A DNA stretch of 52,331 nucleotides, from assembly GCA_027365105.1 (NCBI GenBank), contig DAHXNZ010000011.1, forward strand, positions 1-52,331, read 5' to 3'. Positions 31,393 through 39,227 of the stretch are shown in pieces. Source of the stretch: Thermoplasmata archaeon (GTDB lineage: Archaea > Thermoplasmatota > Thermoplasmata > Lutacidiplasmatales > UBA184). Position 1 is the stretch's first letter; each line of letters opens with the position of its first letter. The translations under genes and the position numbers were made by a program. The notes under the pieces are model-generated. The model searched no databases. It was not told the DNA's origin and saw only the letters and a list, made by a program, of their open reading frames with translations.

Positions 31393-32273
31393 CCGAGATC
31401 GGGATCCTGGCCAACCCGACCAAACCCCGGGCCCTGGCGCTGGCCGCGGAGATCGGGGACCGGCTCGCGTCCCGGACCCGGGTGGTGTACACGGACGAGA
31501 CCGCCGAACGGATCGGCGGAGGGCGGCCCCACGCCCCGCTCGCCGACCTCGAGGTCGAAGTGATCGTCGCGGTGGGCGGGGACGGGACCTTCCTCCATGC
31601 GGCCCGGTCGACCGCGGCGCCGATCCTGCCGATCAACGCCGGCACGGTCGGCGTCCTCGCGGAGCTCCACGCCGGCGCCCCGACGGTGGTCGAGGAGACC
31701 GTCGAGCGGCTCCTGGCGCGCCGCTACAGCATCGAGGCCCGGCTCAAGCTGGCGGTCCGCGGGCCCGGCGCCGCACTGCCCGACGCGACCAACGAGGTCA
31801 CGGTCCACGATCCCGCGATCGGGCGGATGGGAATCTTCGAGATCGCGGTCGACGGCCGGCCGGTCGGCCGGCTGCGCTCCGACGGGGTGCTGCTGGCCAC
31901 CCCGACCGGGTCGACGGCCTACTCCTTGAGCGCCCACGGCCCGATCGTCGACCCGCTCGTCGAGGCGATCGTCATGAGCCCGCTCGCACCCTTTCGGACC
32001 CCCCTCCGGTCGGTCGTCCTCGATCCCCACTCCGAGATCACGGTCCGCCCGGTCGGCACCGGCCGGGGGGCGCTCGTCCAGGTCGATGGGGAGGCCGACA
32101 CCGTCCTCCCCGACGGGAGCCGACTGACCGTGTACCGGTCGGCCCGTCGGACCCGGCTGGTCCGCTTCGGGGCGCCGTTCATCGACCGGCTTCGGGGCAA
32201 GGGGATCCTTCCGTGGGTCGAACTCGACGGGGAGGTGGGGCCCCACGGCTCCGATGTTCCGCCCCCAGCGTAG
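31389..32273 (+). CDS. nadK: NAD kinase
   Basis: Phosphorylates NAD to NADP. The 294-residue protein has the GGDGTFLHAAR motif near residue 62, NAGTVGVLAEL, the TNEVTVHD segment, and the diphosphate-binding SDGVLLATPTGSTAYSLSAHG near residue 170. The last 30 residues lie beyond the usual fold. It starts within the stop of the IMPase gene and overlaps the JAMM gene by 20 bases, so the three form a tight unit. Confidence 0.94.
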   Translation: MTEIGILANPTKPRALALAAEIGDRLASRTRVVYTDETAERIGGGRPHAPLADLEVEVIVAVGGDGTFLHAARSTAAPILPINAGTVGVLAELHAGAPTVVEETVERLLARRYSIEARLKLAVRGPGAALPDATNEVTVHDPAIGRMGIFEIAVDGRPVGRLRSDGVLLATPTGSTAYSLSAHGPIVDPLVEAIVMSPLAPFRTPLRSVVLDPHSEITVRPVGTGRGALVQVDGEADTVLPDGSRLTVYRSARRTRLVRFGAPFIDRLRGKGILPWVELDGEVGPHGSDVPPPA

Positions 32274-32724
32274 GAACGAGCGGCCGCCGAGGCTCGGGGA
32301 GAGCCCGATCGCGATCACCCGGTCGGTCCTCGACAGCGCGCTGGCGAGCGCCCGTTCCTCCTACCCGAACGAATTCGGGGGGGTGCTCCGGGTGACCGCG
32401 CCCCGGGTGATCGGCGAACTCCTGCTGCTTCCCGGGACGACCAGCGGTCGCCGGCATGCCAACTTCCAGCTCTATATGCTCCACGCCGACCTCGCGGTCG
32501 TCGGAACGGTCCACTCCCACCCCTCCGGAGCGCTCCACCCCTCGGAGCCGGACCTCCGGCTGTTTCGGGGCTGGGGGCGCCGGCATGTGATCCTGGGCGC
32601 GCCGTTCACCGCCGACTGCTGGCGGTCGTACGACGGGAACGGTCGGCCGGTCCCGCTCACCGTCGTCGCCTCGGCGAACGCCCCGTTGCCCGAGCCGGAC
32701 TCCTCCGACCCGGACGGCGCCTGA
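32254..32724 (+). CDS. JAMM/MPN family metalloprotease
   Basis: A 156-residue MPN+ protein. The zinc motif is complete: Glu in YPNEFGGVL (about residue 40), then GTVHSHPSGALHPSEPDL with H-S-H-P and S-x-x-D (about residues 88-105). Archaeal relatives cleave ubiquitin-like small modifiers (SAMPs) from targets, or process sulfur-carrier tails. A candidate ubiquitin-fold substrate, the MoaD-like protein at 50950-51225, is encoded in the same window but not nearby. The acidic Pro/Ser-rich C-terminus is non-conserved. It overlaps nadK by 20 bases. Confidence 0.88.
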   Translation: MFRPQRRNERPPRLGESPIAITRSVLDSALASARSSYPNEFGGVLRVTAPRVIGELLLLPGTTSGRRHANFQLYMLHADLAVVGTVHSHPSGALHPSEPDLRLFRGWGRRHVILGAPFTADCWRSYDGNGRPVPLTVVASANAPLPEPDSSDPDGA

Positions 32725-32728
32725 GCCT

Positions 32729-34321
32729 TCAGTCCCGGAGCGGGATGGTGGGCATCGGGAGGTTCTCGGGACGCAGGTTGGGGTCGGCGATCGGGCGGCC
32801 GGGATGGCTCGTCGGGCTCCAGAGGCCGTTGAGCTTCGCGACCATTTCGAGGAAGGTCACGAACCCCCGGAAGGCGCCCCGGAAGGCGGTGGTGTGGTGC
32901 CCTTCCCAGTCGAAGAAGTCGTTGAGGAGCCCCTTCGACTGGCGGATCCCGTGGGTCAGCGCGCGCTTCAGGAGCTCCTCCTGGAGCGGGCTCAGCCGGT
33001 CCCGCCGGAACCAGTCGCGGGACTTGAGGTGGCCGAGCGGGACGAAGAACATCGGCACCAGGATCGCCTTGAAGTCCCAAAGGTCGTCGATCAGATCGAT
33101 TGTCCGGGCGACATCGTCCTCGGTCTCCTGCGGAAGCCCGACGATGAAGGTACACGCCGGATAGACATGGTTGTCGTTCATGAGGCCGGCGGCCTGGACC
33201 ACGAGCTCGGGCCACTGCGACGCCTTGAACGGGGCGACCTTGCCCGGCATCGCCGCGGTGATCATCCGCGGGGATCCGGTCTCGACGCCGACCTCGACCC
33301 CCCACCAGGACTGCCGATCGTCGATCAGCACCTCGGCGCACTTCGAGAGGAGCTTCGGCTTGGTCATGAGCGACGCGATGGCCACGTGGCTCCAGCCGAC
33401 CTGGGGGTAGTACTTCTTGGCGAGCCGGAGCAGCGGGATCAGCTTCTCCTCCCGCGGCATGACGTTCGGGCTGCCGTAGAAGTAGACATCGTCGGAGTGC
33501 AGGATGCCCTTGCGGACCGGCACCCGGGTGTTGACCTTGAGTTCCTCCTCGATCTTCTCGAGCGGGTACCACCGGGTCGGACGGGTCGTCACCGAGCAGA
33601 AGGAGCATCCCCGGCAGCAACCGCGGCCGATCTCGATGAGGCCGTTGACGCTGGGGAACTTGATCGAGGAGATCTGCTCGACCTTGGGCGACTCCTTCGG
33701 GGTGAGCACGACGTGCGGAGGCAGGAACTCGTCCCGGAGCGCCTTGGCGACGATCTCCCGGACAAAGACGTCCCCCTCCCCTTCCACGACCGTGTCGATG
33801 CCGCCGAACGAATCGACGAACTCCTGGATCCAGGGCAGCTTCATCCGGGTCGCGGGCGCGAGCTGCCAGGCACACGGCCCCCCGGCGATGATCTTGAGGC
33901 CCTGCTGGCGCGCCTGGACGACGCACGGCTGGGTCAGCATCCGCTTGAAGTTGACGCAGTTCATCGGCTCTTTGTGCATGACGCCGCTGAAGGTCGAACT
34001 CGGCGGGTTGAGGCCGAAGTAGTCGTGGCCAGAGATGAGGAGCACCTTCGCGGCGCCGGGCATGTACCGGTCCAGGTGGCTCGGGTGGACGATCCGCGCG
34101 TCGATCCCGGCGTCGATCAGGGACGCTTCGATCTTCCGCATCCCGTACGGGGCCGCCTGGGGGTAGCCGTTCTCGTCGACCGGCATGTCGGGGAAGAAGA
34201 GCCGCTTGTAGACGCGCTCGGGGAAGACGTAGGCCGGGGTCGTCGTGCCGAACCCCAGGAACTCCTTCCCGTTGTGGTTGCTCATCATGGTCCAGTCGCA
34301 GGTGATGACAACTTCGGGCAT
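32729..34321 (-). CDS. B12-binding-domain radical SAM protein
   Basis: A 530-residue radical SAM enzyme of the broad COG1032 class. The N-terminal 190 residues resemble a degenerate cobalamin-binding Rossmann fold (IDAGIDARIVHPSHL, LKIIAGGPCAW). The radical SAM core has IGRGCCRGCSFCSV, a CxxxCxxC [4Fe-4S] site, followed by GVEVGVETGSPRMI and a C-terminal region with QSKGLLNDFFDWEGHHT. An in-frame ATG lies 13 codons upstream; this ATG has GGAGG 8 bases before it and a TATA-like box at 34375-34382. The substrate is unknown; archaeal enzymes of this class include membrane-lipid ring synthases and methylases. Confidence 0.85.
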   Translation of the reverse strand: MPEVVITCDWTMMSNHNGKEFLGFGTTTPAYVFPERVYKRLFFPDMPVDENGYPQAAPYGMRKIEASLIDAGIDARIVHPSHLDRYMPGAAKVLLISGHDYFGLNPPSSTFSGVMHKEPMNCVNFKRMLTQPCVVQARQQGLKIIAGGPCAWQLAPATRMKLPWIQEFVDSFGGIDTVVEGEGDVFVREIVAKALRDEFLPPHVVLTPKESPKVEQISSIKFPSVNGLIEIGRGCCRGCSFCSVTTRPTRWYPLEKIEEELKVNTRVPVRKGILHSDDVYFYGSPNVMPREEKLIPLLRLAKKYYPQVGWSHVAIASLMTKPKLLSKCAEVLIDDRQSWWGVEVGVETGSPRMITAAMPGKVAPFKASQWPELVVQAAGLMNDNHVYPACTFIVGLPQETEDDVARTIDLIDDLWDFKAILVPMFFVPLGHLKSRDWFRRDRLSPLQEELLKRALTHGIRQSKGLLNDFFDWEGHHTTAFRGAFRGFVTFLEMVAKLNGLWSPTSHPGRPIADPNLRPENLPMPTIPLRD

Positions 34322-34374
34322 CCAGCATTCCTCCACCGTCGACCGGTGGCCGAACGTCACACGAAGGGGGGCCT

Positions 34375-34382
34375 CTTATGGG
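34375..34382 (-). promoter_or_regulatory. TATA-like box of the radical SAM gene
   Basis: The minus-strand CCCATAAG is centred about 57 bp before the chosen ATG. It predicts a leader of about 30 bases that contains the GGAGG ribosome binding site. Confidence 0.35.
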
Positions 34383-34433
34383 TTGCGTTTCGATGGCCGC
34401 GACACTCCGGCGGCCGGGAAGCCGGCCGGGGGG

Positions 34434-34694
34434 TCAGCCGCCGAAGTCCCCTTCGTCATCGTCCCGGGTCAGGATGGTTTCCGGGTCGTCGTCCGGGTCG
34501 TCCTCCCCCCGGGCCGTGGCCAGCTCGGTGAACGCCGGATCCTGCTGGAGCAGATGGACCCGGACGCACTCCCGATGGGCCGGCCGGCCGTTCCAGGCGC
34601 TGGTCTCGTCGGGGCTCCCGAGAGGCTCCTTGCAGAGGAAGCAGATCTCGGGTGGGGCGACCACCCAGGCGGTCCGGCGGGGCGGGGCTGCCAT
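34434..34694 (-). CDS. small zinc-binding (CxxC) acidic protein of unknown function
   Basis: An 86-residue protein with CFLCKEPLG and PAHRECVRVHLLQ, giving Cys-x2-Cys and His-x3-Cys, a plausible single zinc site. The C-terminal 25 residues are strongly acidic (DDPDDDPETI, RDDDEGDFGG). The ATG at 34694 has a TATA box (34723-34730) about 33 bp upstream. It is divergent from an HTH-CBS regulator with promoters only about 45 bp apart, so the regulator could control it. Small acidic zinc-ribbon-like proteins are common in archaea and mostly uncharacterised. Confidence 0.65.
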   Translation of the reverse strand: MAAPPRRTAWVVAPPEICFLCKEPLGSPDETSAWNGRPAHRECVRVHLLQQDPAFTELATARGEDDPDDDPETILTRDDDEGDFGG

Positions 34695-34722
34695 GGCCCA
34701 CCTAACCCGGGGGAGGCCTTCT

Positions 34723-34730
34723 ACTTTTAC
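34723..34730 (-). promoter_or_regulatory. TATA box of the small zinc-binding protein gene
   Basis: The minus-strand GTAAAAGT is centred about 33 bp before the ATG at 34694. Confidence 0.45.
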
Positions 34731-34771
34731 GTCCGGCGGGCCCGCCGGGGCGCCCGGCGGACCGGCCGGGG

Positions 34772-34779
34772 GTTTAAGG
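34772..34779 (+). promoter_or_regulatory. TATA box of the HTH-CBS regulator gene
   Basis: GTTTAAGG is centred about 27 bp before the ATG at 34803, predicting a leaderless transcript. Confidence 0.55.
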
Positions 34780-34802
34780 GGTCGGTCCGCGTCCCAGGGC
34801 CG

Positions 34803-35378
34803 ATGGAGTCGCTGAAGGAGCTCCGCAGGCGCCGCCTTTCGCTCGGGATTCCGTTGGGCGAGATGGCCCGGGCCGTCGGCCGGTCCGACGCGACCCTCTC
34901 CCGGATCGAACGGGGCCAGATCCAGCCGTCGTACGATCTGGTGCAGCGGATCGTCCGCTTCCTGGAGGAGCGGGAAGGGGTGGCCGCGCCCCATCTCACG
35001 GCCGGGGATCTCCTGCGGCCGTCCCCGGTGACGGTCGACGGTTCGGCCACGCTCCTCGCGGCGGCGAAGCTCATGGAGGAGGGGGCCTTCTCCCAACTGC
35101 CGGTGGTGGAGGGATCGGTCGTCTCCGGATCGCTCTCCGAATCGTCGCTCCTCCGGGCCCTGGCCGATCCGGCCGCGCGGCGTACCCGGGTGCGGGAGGT
35201 CCAGGAGCCGGCGTACCCCCAGGTCGACGAGGGGTTCCCGGCGGAGCTCCTGGCGGTGATCCTGACCCGCTACCCCGCCGTCCTGGTGGTCGTCCGGGGG
35301 GAGGTCAAGGGGATCGTCACCAAGACCGACCTCATCCGGGGGCTCCGGGGCACCCCCCTCACGCGGGGCCGAGCATAG
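34803..35378 (+). CDS. HTH (XRE-type) transcription regulator with CBS domain pair
   Basis: A 191-residue predicted regulator. Residues 5-58 form an XRE-type helix-turn-helix (IPLGEMARAVGRSDATLSRI, then ERGQIQPSYDLVQRI). Residues 65-185 hold two CBS motifs (DLLRPSPVTVDGSATLLAAA and the C-terminal AVLVVVRGEVKGIVTKTDLI), which usually sense adenosyl nucleotides. The architecture is widespread in archaea. It is divergent from the small zinc-binding protein gene and upstream of an MFS transporter, either of which may be its target. Confidence 0.9.
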   Translation: MESLKELRRRRLSLGIPLGEMARAVGRSDATLSRIERGQIQPSYDLVQRIVRFLEEREGVAAPHLTAGDLLRPSPVTVDGSATLLAAAKLMEEGAFSQLPVVEGSVVSGSLSESSLLRALADPAARRTRVREVQEPAYPQVDEGFPAELLAVILTRYPAVLVVVRGEVKGIVTKTDLIRGLRGTPLTRGRA

Positions 35379-35408
35379 CCGACCGGACGGTTGCCCTACG
35401 AACTGAGG

Positions 35409-35416
35409 CTTTATCC
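35409..35416 (+). promoter_or_regulatory. TATA box of the MFS transporter gene
   Basis: CTTTATCC is centred about 46 bp before the GTG at 35458, giving a leader of roughly 20 bases. Confidence 0.4.
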
Positions 35417-35457
35417 CCGAGAACGCGCAGTTCCTCGGATCGGTTCAGGGGTCGGTC

Positions 35458-36843
35458 GTGGACATCAAGGCACGCATCCCCATCCGCCCGTCCACCAGCG
35501 ACCTCTGGTTTTTGTCCTACCTGCCGCTCGCGATTTCCGACGGGATCGCCTCCCCGCTCATCCCGCTGCTGGCGCTCCAGCATTTCGGCGCATCGGCCCT
35601 CGTCGTGACGCTGGTGATCGCGGCGAGCGGGGTGAGCCAGGTCCCGTTCACGATCATCTGGGGCAACCTCTCCGACCGGGTCGCGCATCGGAAGTATTTC
35701 CTGGTCGGCTCCTTCCTGGCGACCGGGGCGGCCGTCATCCTGATCGGTCTCTCTTCGAACCTGGAGTCGTTCTTCTTCTTCAACGTCTGCGAGGGGCTCG
35801 CGTCGGCCGCCAGCGCGCCGATCGGGACGATGCTCCTCCTGGAGACCCGGCACAAGCGCTGGTGGCCGGAGGACATCGGGCTGTTCGGCCTGATCTCCGG
35901 GATCGGGACGACGTTGGGGCTCGCCCTCGGGTTCGTCTGGCTGTTCGTCCTTGGGCTCAACCAGACCGAGGTCACGGTGATGACCTTCCTCCTCTTCGTC
36001 TCGGGCGCGTTCGCGATCCTCTCGGGCCTCATGGCCTGGGCGTGGATCGAGGAGCCGATCCGTCGGATCGAACGCCGGAGCGTCGCCGAGCTGGCGAACC
36101 TCCACCGCGGGGTCGTCGAGCGGCTCCGGCACGCCCGCAGTCGGGTCCTGAACATCATCGAATTCTCCCGCCAGCCGATGGGCCGTCTGCCCCGCCGGGA
36201 GTACCTCTTCCTGATCGCCCTCGGGGTGATGACCGTCGGCTTCAACGTCTTCTACGGGCCGTTCCCGGTCTTCCTCATCCGGAACGCGAAATTCAGCGAC
36301 GCCGGAGTCTTCATCGCCTACCTCGGCGCCAGCGCGGCGTCGACCGCGCTCTTCTTCCACTCCGGACGGGCGGTCGAGAAATACTCGCCCAAATCGGTCT
36401 TCCTGGGATCGCTCGCGGGGCGGGTCCTGCTGATCCTGCTCTTCATCTGGGGCCCGATCTACATCCTCTTCGCCCGGGGCTCGCCCGAGCTGGTCGGCTG
36501 GGTCACCCTCCTGAACGCTCTGCTCGGGGTGAGCTGGGCGTTCATCAGCACCGCGAGCACCCTCTTCCTGATCCGGCTTGTCGGCCGATCGAACCGGGGG
36601 AACGCCCTCGGCCTCTACAATGCCATTGCCGGCGCCGGGGGTCTCCTGGGAACCGTCCTGGGCGGGTACCTCTTCACGTCGTTCGGGGTCCAGACGACCT
36701 ACACGCTGGCGGCCGGCGCGGTCGCGTTGGGCGGGCTCCTGCTCCTCCCGATCCCGTACCATACCTTCCTGGTCGGAAGGATCCCGCACGCACGTCGGCG
36801 GACCCCGGGGGGCCGGCGGGCCGACCCGGAGCCGCCCGGCTGA
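35458..36843 (+). CDS. major facilitator superfamily transporter
   Basis: A 461-residue membrane protein with 12 likely helices in two halves. The first helix is about residues 18-38 (FLSYLPLAISDGIASPLIPLL). The loop 2-3 motif WGNLSDRVAHRKYF matches the MFS motif A (GxLaDrxGrkxxl). A long basic cytoplasmic loop of about 45 residues (IRRIERRSVAELANLHR onward) separates the halves, and the C-terminus is Arg-rich. The substrate is not predictable; such proteins include drug and sugar exporters. The start is GTG. Confidence 0.9.
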   Translation: MDIKARIPIRPSTSDLWFLSYLPLAISDGIASPLIPLLALQHFGASALVVTLVIAASGVSQVPFTIIWGNLSDRVAHRKYFLVGSFLATGAAVILIGLSSNLESFFFFNVCEGLASAASAPIGTMLLLETRHKRWWPEDIGLFGLISGIGTTLGLALGFVWLFVLGLNQTEVTVMTFLLFVSGAFAILSGLMAWAWIEEPIRRIERRSVAELANLHRGVVERLRHARSRVLNIIEFSRQPMGRLPRREYLFLIALGVMTVGFNVFYGPFPVFLIRNAKFSDAGVFIAYLGASAASTALFFHSGRAVEKYSPKSVFLGSLAGRVLLILLFIWGPIYILFARGSPELVGWVTLLNALLGVSWAFISTASTLFLIRLVGRSNRGNALGLYNAIAGAGGLLGTVLGGYLFTSFGVQTTYTLAAGAVALGGLLLLPIPYHTFLVGRIPHARRRTPGGRRADPEPPG

Positions 36844-36889
36844 TTCCCCGCGGCGTCCGGTCGAAGCCGACCTCGAGCCCGGGGGAATC
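36842..36889 (+). terminator. candidate hairpin at the end of the MFS gene
   Basis: GATTCCCC (36842-36849, overlapping the stop codon) pairs with GGGGAATC (36882-36889), enclosing a small GGTC/GACC stem (36859-36872). An 8-bp AT-containing match in such GC-rich DNA is less likely to be chance. The rest of the 201-base gap to 37044 holds only the next gene's promoter. Confidence 0.35.
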
Positions 36890-37009
36890 GGAGAGGAACG
36901 GAGCCGGGAGGCCCGACCGGGAAGGGCTTCGGTCGAACGGGGGGGCCTGTCCCGCCGCCCCGGCCCGCGCGGCGGCCCGGATCGGGGGCTCCTCTCTGCG
37001 GGCCACAGC

Positions 37010-37018
37010 CTTAATTTG
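37010..37018 (+). promoter_or_regulatory. TATA-like box of the methyltransferase-truD pair
   Basis: CTTAATTTG is centred about 31 bp before the ATG at 37045, giving a leader of only a few bases. Confidence 0.45.
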
Positions 37019-37044
37019 GAACGGGGTTCGACCGCGCGGGAGCC

Positions 37045-37881
37045 ATGAGCGAGACCATCGGGGAGCGGACCCGGCGGAGGGTCTACTGGTTGGGCCGCCA
37101 TCCGCTCCTCTGGAGCCGCTACCTGCTGCTCCACGAGCTCGGTCGCCGGGAGGTGGCCTTCGGCGACGATCCCCGGTTCCGCGACCCGACGACCCTCTAC
37201 CGGGTCGCCCGGATCCCGCTCGCCCGGGCCCTCGGCATCGACGTCCGTCGGCTCGACCCGATCGCCGCCGAACTCCGGCCCCTGACCGCGGCGATGTCCA
37301 CCGAGCTCGCCCGGGAGCCGAAGGCCGGGGCGCTGATGCAGGCGCCTCTTCTCTACCTCCTCGCCCGGGTCGCCCGCCCCCGGATCGTGGTCGAGACGGG
37401 GGTCTCCTCCGGATACAGCGCCCGTTTCCTGCTCGAGGCGCTCGAACGGAACGGGGCGGGCGCCCTCCACTCGATCGGGCTCCCTCGGCTCGCGATGGAT
37501 CCGGCCCAGGCCGCCCGGTTCCCCGCGGCCCCGGACGTCGCCGACCGGCCGATCGGCTGGCTGGTTCCCGATCGGCTCAAGGGCCGATGGACGGTCCATG
37601 TGGGCCGGAGCGACGATCTCCTCGAGCCGCTCCTCCGCCGCCTCCCGGAGCCGATGGGGATCTTCCTTCACGACAGCCTTCACCAGTACGCGACGATGGC
37701 CTTCGAATATCGGACCGCGTGGGCGCACCTTCCGCCCGGTGGGCTCCTGGTCTCCCACGACATCCACACGAGCCGGGCCTGGTCCGAGTTTCTCCGCCTC
37801 GAGGCCCCGCGGTGCCCGGACGGGGAGCTCGACCACGACCTCGGGGTGGTCCGTCGACCGGCCGCGGGTCCCTCCCCATGA
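37045..37881 (+). CDS. class I SAM-dependent methyltransferase
   Basis: A 278-residue protein with a Rossmann-like methyltransferase domain starting near residue 110. IVVETGVSSGYSARFLLEAL is the SAM-binding motif I, and FLHDSLHQYATMAFEYRTAW with PPGGLLVSHDIHTS resembles the Methyltransf_24 family. The first 100 residues are helical and basic (RRVYWLGRHPLLWSRYLLL) and may bind a membrane or RNA. The target is unknown. The stop overlaps the truD start (ATGA), so a link to RNA modification is possible but unproven. Confidence 0.8.
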   Translation: MSETIGERTRRRVYWLGRHPLLWSRYLLLHELGRREVAFGDDPRFRDPTTLYRVARIPLARALGIDVRRLDPIAAELRPLTAAMSTELAREPKAGALMQAPLLYLLARVARPRIVVETGVSSGYSARFLLEALERNGAGALHSIGLPRLAMDPAQAARFPAAPDVADRPIGWLVPDRLKGRWTVHVGRSDDLLEPLLRRLPEPMGIFLHDSLHQYATMAFEYRTAWAHLPPGGLLVSHDIHTSRAWSEFLRLEAPRCPDGELDHDLGVVRRPAAGPSP

Positions 37882-39188
37882 TCCGGCCGGGCCCGACGCC
37901 CCCTCCGGCCGACCGGGCGATCGGGATCGAGTTCTACTGGACCCGGTCGCCCGGAGCCCCGGGCCGGCTCAAGCTCACCGCGCAGGACTTCGAAGTCTCG
38001 GAGATCTCCGCCTTCCCGACCCCCGATCCGGACGGTCCGCAGACGGTCCTGCAGATCGAGAGCGAGAACTGGGAGCAGCACGAGCTCGCCGAGGCGATCG
38101 CCCGCCGCCTCCGGCTCGCGCCGCACGCCCTCCAGTGGGCCGGCACGAAGGACCGACGGGCGGTCGCGACCCGGCTCTTCTCCTATCTCGGTCCGCCGCC
38201 TTCCGGCGATCTCGGTCTCCCCCGGGTCCGTCTGGTCGAGGCGTACCGGGCCCGGGAGGGGCTCTCGCTCGGCCACCACTACGGCAACCGCTTCTCGATC
38301 CGGATCGAGACCTCGGACGCTCCCGCCGAGGCGATCGGGCGCTACGCCGAGGTCCGGGCCGAGCTGGGGGAGCTCGGCGGGTTCCCGAACCTCTTTGGCC
38401 CCCAGCGGTTCGGCGAGGTCCGCCCGATCACCCATGAGGTCGGCCGGGCCCTCGTCCGCGGCGACGCCGACCGGGCCGTCGAGATCTACCTGGTGGACCA
38501 CGACGAGGCGTCGGGGACGCCGGGATCGGTCGCCCGGCGGGCGTATGCGGAGCACCGGGATCCGGCCCGGGCGCTCCGGGAGTTCCCGCCCGCCTACCGG
38601 TTCGAGCGGCTCCTGCTGGAGCGGCTCGCCCGGGGCTACCCCGCCGACCGGGCCCTCCGGGGCCTCTCGAGGGAGTTGAGGCTCCTCTTCGTCCACGCCT
38701 TCCAGTCGCTCCTCTTCAACCGCTGGGTGAGCGGACGGGTCGCGCGGGGACTGCCGCTGGATCGGCCGGTCGAGGGCGACGTCCTGCTGCGTGTCGGCCG
38801 CGACGGAACGTTCGTGGGCCATCCCGGGATCCCGGTCGGCCCCGACAACCTTGCCGAAGCCGGTCGCTGGGTGGCGGAGGGGGGCGCCCGCCTCGCGGGC
38901 CCGCTGGTGGGCTATGCCACGCCCCCCAGCCGCGGCGCCCCGGGGGAGATCCTCGAGGAGATCCTCGCCCGGGAAGAGGTGACCCGGGAGTCGTTCCGGG
39001 TCTTTCCGGCGCCGGAGGTGGCCAGCGCGGGAGCGTTCCGGCCGGTGCTGGTCCCGACCCCTCCGATCGCCGTCCAGGAGGCGGAGGCCGGGGTCCGGTT
39101 CGGGTTTGCCTTGCCGAAGGGCGCCTACGCGACGATCCTGCTCCGGGAGTTCCTCAAGACGCCGGACCCGGCGTTCCCCTCCAACTGA
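37878..39188 (+). CDS. truD: tRNA pseudouridine(13) synthase
   Basis: Isomerises U13 (and in archaea sometimes U35) of tRNA to pseudouridine. The 436-residue protein has RLKLTAQDFEVSEIS near the N-terminus, the catalytic WAGTKDRRAVATRLFS with Asp near residue 92, GNRFSIRI, NLFGPQRFG, and the long TRUD insertion containing FVHAFQSLLFNRWVS. It ends with the family segment FALPKGAYATILLREFLK. Length is within the archaeal range. It overlaps the methyltransferase gene by 4 bases. Confidence 0.95.
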   Translation: MIRPGPTPPPADRAIGIEFYWTRSPGAPGRLKLTAQDFEVSEISAFPTPDPDGPQTVLQIESENWEQHELAEAIARRLRLAPHALQWAGTKDRRAVATRLFSYLGPPPSGDLGLPRVRLVEAYRAREGLSLGHHYGNRFSIRIETSDAPAEAIGRYAEVRAELGELGGFPNLFGPQRFGEVRPITHEVGRALVRGDADRAVEIYLVDHDEASGTPGSVARRAYAEHRDPARALREFPPAYRFERLLLERLARGYPADRALRGLSRELRLLFVHAFQSLLFNRWVSGRVARGLPLDRPVEGDVLLRVGRDGTFVGHPGIPVGPDNLAEAGRWVAEGGARLAGPLVGYATPPSRGAPGEILEEILAREEVTRESFRVFPAPEVASAGAFRPVLVPTPPIAVQEAEAGVRFGFALPKGAYATILLREFLKTPDPAFPSN

Positions 39189-39190
39189 GG

Positions 39191-39200
39191 ATACAAATAC
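39191..39200 (+). promoter_or_regulatory. TATA-like box of the KaiC-KaiC-DinB unit
   Basis: ATACAAATAC is centred about 32 bp before the ATG at 39228. It lies just after the truD stop and is the only promoter-like site before the three overlapping genes. Confidence 0.5.
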
Positions 39201-39227
39201 TCCTCGGGACGACCCTTCTCCGGTCCT

